A DNA stretch of 45,069 bases from Chytriomyces cf. hyalinus JEL632 (taxonomy: Eukaryota > Chytridiomycota > Chytridiomycetes > Chytridiales > Chytriomycetaceae): assembly GCA_025435555.1 (NCBI GenBank), contig JAIWWG010000162.1, positions 1-45,069 on the forward strand. The letters run 5' to 3'. A model generated the notes under the pieces. The model did not search any database, was not told the origin of the DNA, and saw only the letters and a list, made by a program, of their open reading frames with translations. Of this stretch, positions 41,308 through 45,069 are shown piece after piece (within the stretch, counting starts at the first letter, position 1; each line of letters opens with the position of its first letter). Made by a program: the position numbers and the translations under genes.

Positions 41308-42389
41308 CTACTCATAATTTGAATAACCAATTCCTTGTCTTTGACTTCTGAATCCCTCTTCAGTTGTCTTCTGTACGGGATCAACATTTGAAGTCACTTG
41401 CGTAGTTTCGATTGCGGAACTGGAATTGCAAGCTGGCGGATTGGCCGAGGTTGTCCAACTGCTGTCAAAAGTCAAACTCAGAAGCAATGGTGACGAAAGG
41501 ACCGAGTCGGGGATAGGACCCGAAGATCTATTCCAGTTGACCTGAAGTGTCGTCAATTGCATGCATCGACCAATGGAAACAGGTATCGACCTTTCCAACA
41601 GGTTATTGCTTGATAACAACGTTTGCAGCTTGGTCACTCCTCCAAATACATCTGGCACGGTGCCTGAAATGTTATTAAGCTGAAGATTCAGTTCTACCAA
41701 GTTGACCAAGTTGCCAAAACTCGCAGGAATGGAGCCTGTCAGTTTGACATTTGATAGAACCAGTACCTCCAACTTGACCACGTTCCCATAACTGTCGGGC
41801 ATCGATTCGTAAAAATGCGTGTCAATCAGATTCAGTTTCTTCAAGTTGATGAGATGGCCCAACTCCGGCCGAATAGGGCCAGCCACGATATTGCCCAATA
41901 AATTCGCATTATGGAAATCGCGCAGAGTGAGTCTGAACCGGCCCCCAAAGTCCAGGCTTGTCAGTTAAGTCAGGCTTCCGATCCTGCTTGGCAGAGGACC
42001 CGCCAAGCGGAACGTTTTACTCAAGTCATTGACCAGCGAAGAGAAGCTTTCGAACAGGGACACTCGTTGATCGCCTCAAACGGGCTGGTTGAGACAGCGT
42101 TCAGAGTGCTTGCGGGAAACTTCTTGAATGCTTCAGCGTTGAACAAATATTCCACGTGCGATTGTACTCTTGTCACATAGTCCTCCACAAAAGCTGCAGG
42201 CGTAACGAAACAGAAGACTTTTATTCGGTGGTAGATTTGTCCGATATGAACCAGGCCAATCAGATTCGAGAAGGGATTCAATGCGTTGTTGAAGGTGCGG
42301 CAGACTCGTCTGTACTTTGCGATCTTGAATGGGTCCAGCTGCAGAAAGACTTGCAGCTGGACTTCGACCGGTAAATCGAGGAGACACAT
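41308..42389 (-). pseudogene. F-box/LRR gene remnant, paralogue of the next gene
   Basis: The start MCLLDLPVEVQLQVFLQLDP is an F-box almost identical to the intact neighbour. The frame breaks near the CCC opposite 42053-42055 and then meets TAA at 41965-41967, where the intact copy has Gln (LTQLTSLD). The LRRs continue behind it (LTGSIPASFGNLVNLVELNL) for about five repeats, then end in an unrelated Ser/Thr/Gln-rich tail, so the long second LRR block of the neighbour is missing. The frame break could be a consensus error, but the nonsense codon and the lost repeats point to a decaying copy. A separately translated LRR part from 41898 cannot be excluded. Confidence 0.7.
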
Positions 42390-42520
42390 GTTGCCTTGGT
42401 TAATCTTCAAGTTTTTACTGTGGAAACACCGAATTGGCGACTCAATCTTGTCCCCGAAATTCTTTATTCAGCTGTCTCATTATCAATTCCACGCAACGAT
42501 CGGGAATTAACTTCAGTCTC

Positions 42521-44818
42521 CTAACGAAAGTGAATGACCGTCTTATCCAACGACCGCGTTCGAAAACGTTCCGGCAAATCCCCTTCAAACTGGTTTCCGC
42601 TCAGATCCACCAGCTTCACCTGACTCCAACGTAAAAAGTCCTCGGGAAGCAAACCGCTCAACTGATTGTTGCTCAAATCGAGCTTCTTAATTCCACATAG
42701 ATTTTGAAGCGATCCGGCGGGTACACTGCCGCTGAGGCAGTTGTTGCTGAGATTCAAGCTTTCGACGAAGACATACGACAAGATGAACTCAGAAATAGGA
42801 CCAGAAAACTGATTGTGGCTGTAATTCACACTGTTCAGACTCCTCACGTATCGCGTGCCCGTTGGCAGGTTACCAGAGAATTGATTGTGATCCATGTGCA
42901 AGGTTTGCATGTTTGTCCATTCACCAAATTTTGGCAGCGCACCAGACAATCGATTATGATTCAGTTTAAGCGAGTGTAAGGGCACCTGCAAAATGCTTTC
43001 CGGCACGGAACCAGTCAGTTGATTGTGGCTGAGGTCCAGCTTGTTCATCCTCGTCAATGCGCCAATATCGCGATGCAACGGACCTACAAGGCTGTTGTTG
43101 TTCAAAAAAAGATCGGTGACTGTTGTTAGCGTGAAAACGCTGGGAGGAATCTCGCCAGAGAGCTGGTTGTGACTGAGATCCAACAGCTGCAAAACGCGAA
43201 GGTTTCCTATTGATTCTGGAATCTCACCACAGAAGTGGTTGTGACTGAGGTTCAGAAACTGAAGAGAATTTAGCAGTCCAATTTCCGTCGGCAATTGACC
43301 GCTAAGCTCGTTGCGATCCAGAAGCAGCTGAGAGAGATTCACAAGTGAAGTGATTGAACCTGCAATGCTGCCAACGAGCAAGTTCCGAGAAAGGTAAAGT
43401 CTTTCCAACGCGACAAGGCCGGATATGGAGTCAGGAATCACGCCAGAGAATTGGTTGCTGCCAAGTGACAAAGTGTGCAAATCTGATAACTCTCCAAGGC
43501 CAGCTGGTAACGGACCGGTGAAGTTATTTTCGTGCAGGTAAAGTTGTTGCAGGTTTGCAAGCGATACGACATAGTTTGGAAATCTCCCAGAGAGTTGATT
43601 ACGAGAAAGATCCAACTTTGACAGAAACATCGAGACTCCGTCATTTGTGCCTGCAAAACTGCCTCCTGTGAGCTGATTCGACACAATATTCAGTGACAGG
43701 AGGTCAAGTGATGCTGATGGAGACGGAGAGATAGTTCCAATGGTACGATCGGATTCAGGATCAGCAGCTGAAGTCATCTGTGCGCCTGCCATTGCTAAAA
43801 CTTCGGCACTGGTATTGGAAATTGATGGACTTCGCGAGATGATCAAATTGCGAGAAAAATCCAAAGTCTGAAGCAACGGCAGTTGCAATATCGAATCAGG
43901 GATGGGACCGGAAAAGCCACCCTGTTCGCACTCGAGTGTCGTCAGTTGCATGCGTCGACTGATGGAAACCGGTACTGGTCCTTCAAAATGGTTCTCGCTC
44001 AACTTCAAACTTTGAAGCTTGGTCATTCCTCCAAATACATCTGGTACCTGGCCTGAAAGCTTGTTGCGCTGTAGATTCAAATTGACCAAGCTGACCAACG
44101 TCGCAAAACTTGCAGGAATGGAGCCAGTCAGCCGTGCACTCGACATATTTAATACCTGCAGATTGACAAGGTTCCCAAAGCTCTCGGGTATCGTATCGTC
44201 AAGACGCGCGTGACTCAGATTCACAATTTTCAAGTTGACGAGATTGCCCAAGTCTGACGGGAGTGGGCCAGTCACGTAATCGCCCAGCAAACAGAAATTT
44301 GTCTGTTGAATTACACCGCCCAAGCTGCGCGAAATGGTACCAAACATGCATCCATAGTCCAGGGATGTCAACTGCGTCAAGCTGCCGATCGCGTTTGGCA
44401 GTGGACCTGCCAAATGGAATGTTTTACTCTGGCCATTGTGTTCCAAAGGGAAGCTTTCAAAAAGGGAGGCCTCGTTGGTTGCCGTCAGAGGGTTGATTGG
44501 AAAAGCGTTCAGAATGTTTACGGGAAACTTCTTAAATGCTCCACCTTCATATGAATCGCGCATGAGTTCTTGCGCTTTCGTCAAAACGCCCTGTCTCAGG
44601 GATTCAGGCGTAACGAAGCAGAAGGCATCCCCTTTGTCATCTGACCAGTTCATGCTAGTTTGTCCAATTGGAACCACGCCAATCAGATTCGAGAAGGGAG
44701 GGCCTGTCAGTACGGTGTTGAGGAGGCGGCAGACGCGTCGATACTTTGCGACCTTGAACGGGTCCAGATGCAGAAAGATTGGCAGCTGGACTTCGATTGG
44801 CAAATCAAGCAGACACAT
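42521..44818 (-). CDS. F-box protein with about 20 plant-type leucine-rich repeats
   Basis: 765 residues, no intron. The N-terminus MCLLDLPIEVQLPIFLHLDP with VAKYRRVCRLLN is an F-box, which should bind Skp1 in an SCF ubiquitin ligase. After a linker (residues 60-150), repeats follow the plant-specific consensus LxxLxLxxNxLxGxIPxxL, for example LNLQRNKLSGQVPDVFGGMT and LDLSHNQLSGEIPPSVFTLT. A break of about 60 residues near 335-390 (SISNTSAEVLAMAGAQ) divides two LRR blocks. There is no signal peptide, helix or kinase, so the protein is intracellular, unlike plant LRR receptors. The LRRs presumably select substrates. It ends 132 bp before the remnant copy. Confidence 0.9.
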   Translation of the reverse strand: MCLLDLPIEVQLPIFLHLDPFKVAKYRRVCRLLNTVLTGPPFSNLIGVVPIGQTSMNWSDDKGDAFCFVTPESLRQGVLTKAQELMRDSYEGGAFKKFPVNILNAFPINPLTATNEASLFESFPLEHNGQSKTFHLAGPLPNAIGSLTQLTSLDYGCMFGTISRSLGGVIQQTNFCLLGDYVTGPLPSDLGNLVNLKIVNLSHARLDDTIPESFGNLVNLQVLNMSSARLTGSIPASFATLVSLVNLNLQRNKLSGQVPDVFGGMTKLQSLKLSENHFEGPVPVSISRRMQLTTLECEQGGFSGPIPDSILQLPLLQTLDFSRNLIISRSPSISNTSAEVLAMAGAQMTSAADPESDRTIGTISPSPSASLDLLSLNIVSNQLTGGSFAGTNDGVSMFLSKLDLSRNQLSGRFPNYVVSLANLQQLYLHENNFTGPLPAGLGELSDLHTLSLGSNQFSGVIPDSISGLVALERLYLSRNLLVGSIAGSITSLVNLSQLLLDRNELSGQLPTEIGLLNSLQFLNLSHNHFCGEIPESIGNLRVLQLLDLSHNQLSGEIPPSVFTLTTVTDLFLNNNSLVGPLHRDIGALTRMNKLDLSHNQLTGSVPESILQVPLHSLKLNHNRLSGALPKFGEWTNMQTLHMDHNQFSGNLPTGTRYVRSLNSVNYSHNQFSGPISEFILSYVFVESLNLSNNCLSGSVPAGSLQNLCGIKKLDLSNNQLSGLLPEDFLRWSQVKLVDLSGNQFEGDLPERFRTRSLDKTVIHFR

Positions 44819-44868
44819 GTTGCCTTGGTTTTTTTATCAACTTTTTACTGTAAATAAAACCGTGGTGA

Positions 44869-45069
44869 ATGCTTGCCGGACAAGAAACGCACGGCATCCG
44901 CACCCTCGACTTCTCAGAAGTATACCGCTGCAGCGGCGCCAGTCTCGTCAGAGTTTCTCCCGATGCCGGCCTTGTTGCCACTGGTGTCGAGCATCGAGTT
45001 GTCGTGCGCGACGCGGGTTCGGCCTGTTCACTTAAACCAACAACATAGCTGTGCCTGATATTCTGATCC
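44869..45069 (+). CDS. WRAP73 (WDR8)-like WD40 protein, N-terminal part only
   Basis: From the ATG at 44869 the frame reads TLDFSEVYRCSGASL, then VSPDAGLVATGVEHRVVVRD, which matches the first WD40 blade of WRAP73/WDR8, a protein of spindle-pole bodies and centrosomes. The frame meets TAG about 40 bp before the window edge. Since the family continues, an intron must start soon after RDAG; a short GT..AG excision ending in CATAG would reopen the frame. The gene diverges from the F-box/LRR gene over only 50 bp. Confidence 0.5.

Noticed and set aside
1-45069. CRISPR arrays, bacterial operons, rRNA genes, telomere repeats
   Set aside because: None seen; the window is eukaryotic chromosomal sequence.

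Overview
The window is nuclear DNA of a gene-dense, intron-rich fungus. The markers are a Kex2-type peptide precursor, fungal forms of MED10, SDH4, PRE3 and mS41, spliceosomal introns of about 50-125 nt with GT..AG ends and CTAAC-like branch sites, and a Ty3/gypsy retrotransposon. Many introns, plant-type LRR proteins fused to an F-box, and the overall gene style suggest an early-diverging (chytrid-like) fungus; this is inference, because no rRNA is present.

Layout. 1-5.9 kb: edge of a multi-pass membrane protein (-), a BTB-TLDc protein (-), a secreted precursor with four identical cysteine-loop peptides flanked by Lys-Arg (+), and a J-protein of the Caj1/Djp1 type with an N-terminal zinc ribbon (-). 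5.9-12.5 kb: two identical tRNA-Gly(GCC) genes in inverted orientation and a 5,509-bp Ty3/gypsy chromovirus (identical 320-bp LTRs, 5-bp target duplication TGGCT) inserted 7 bp upstream of the second tRNA. 12.7-19.3 kb (all -): a Ser-rich protein, a C2H2 factor, a small mitochondrial-type protein, MED10, two tandem SDH4 paralogues and a KPW-repeat protein. 19.4-21.9 kb (+): proteasome beta1 and an EI24-like membrane protein. 22-28.3 kb: a 14-exon ABCC transporter (-) and a PAQR receptor (+) diverging from a 123-bp promoter. 28.8-38.3 kb: RPS13, a DUF885 protein, a CDK-like kinase, a PSMG1-like chaperone, an ADCK2-like kinase, mS41 and a quinone reductase. 38.6-45 kb: two tandem glycosyltransferase-like genes, a decaying and an intact F-box/LRR gene, and the start of a WRAP73-like WD40 gene.

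How they fit. Several genes are mitochondrial (SDH4 x2, ADCK2, mS41, the small Ser/Ala protein). PRE3 and PSMG1 both belong to proteasome biogenesis. Tandem duplication recurs (peptide repeats, SDH4, glycosyltransferase, LRR). The exon models were checked by reading frame: MED10, both SDH4 genes, PRE3, the EI24-like gene, the ABCC gene, RPS13 and the J-protein all sum to whole codons with canonical splice sites. In contrast, at least six conserved genes need exactly one base added or removed, in most cases at a short homopolymer, which points to leftover consensus indels rather than true decay.

The most interesting item is the peptide precursor at 3069-3936. Its repeated core YCWFKPNTCW has the aromatic-Cys-x6-Cys-Trp layout of filamentous-ascomycete alpha-pheromones such as WCTWRGQPCW, and every nucleotide difference among the four copies is synonymous.
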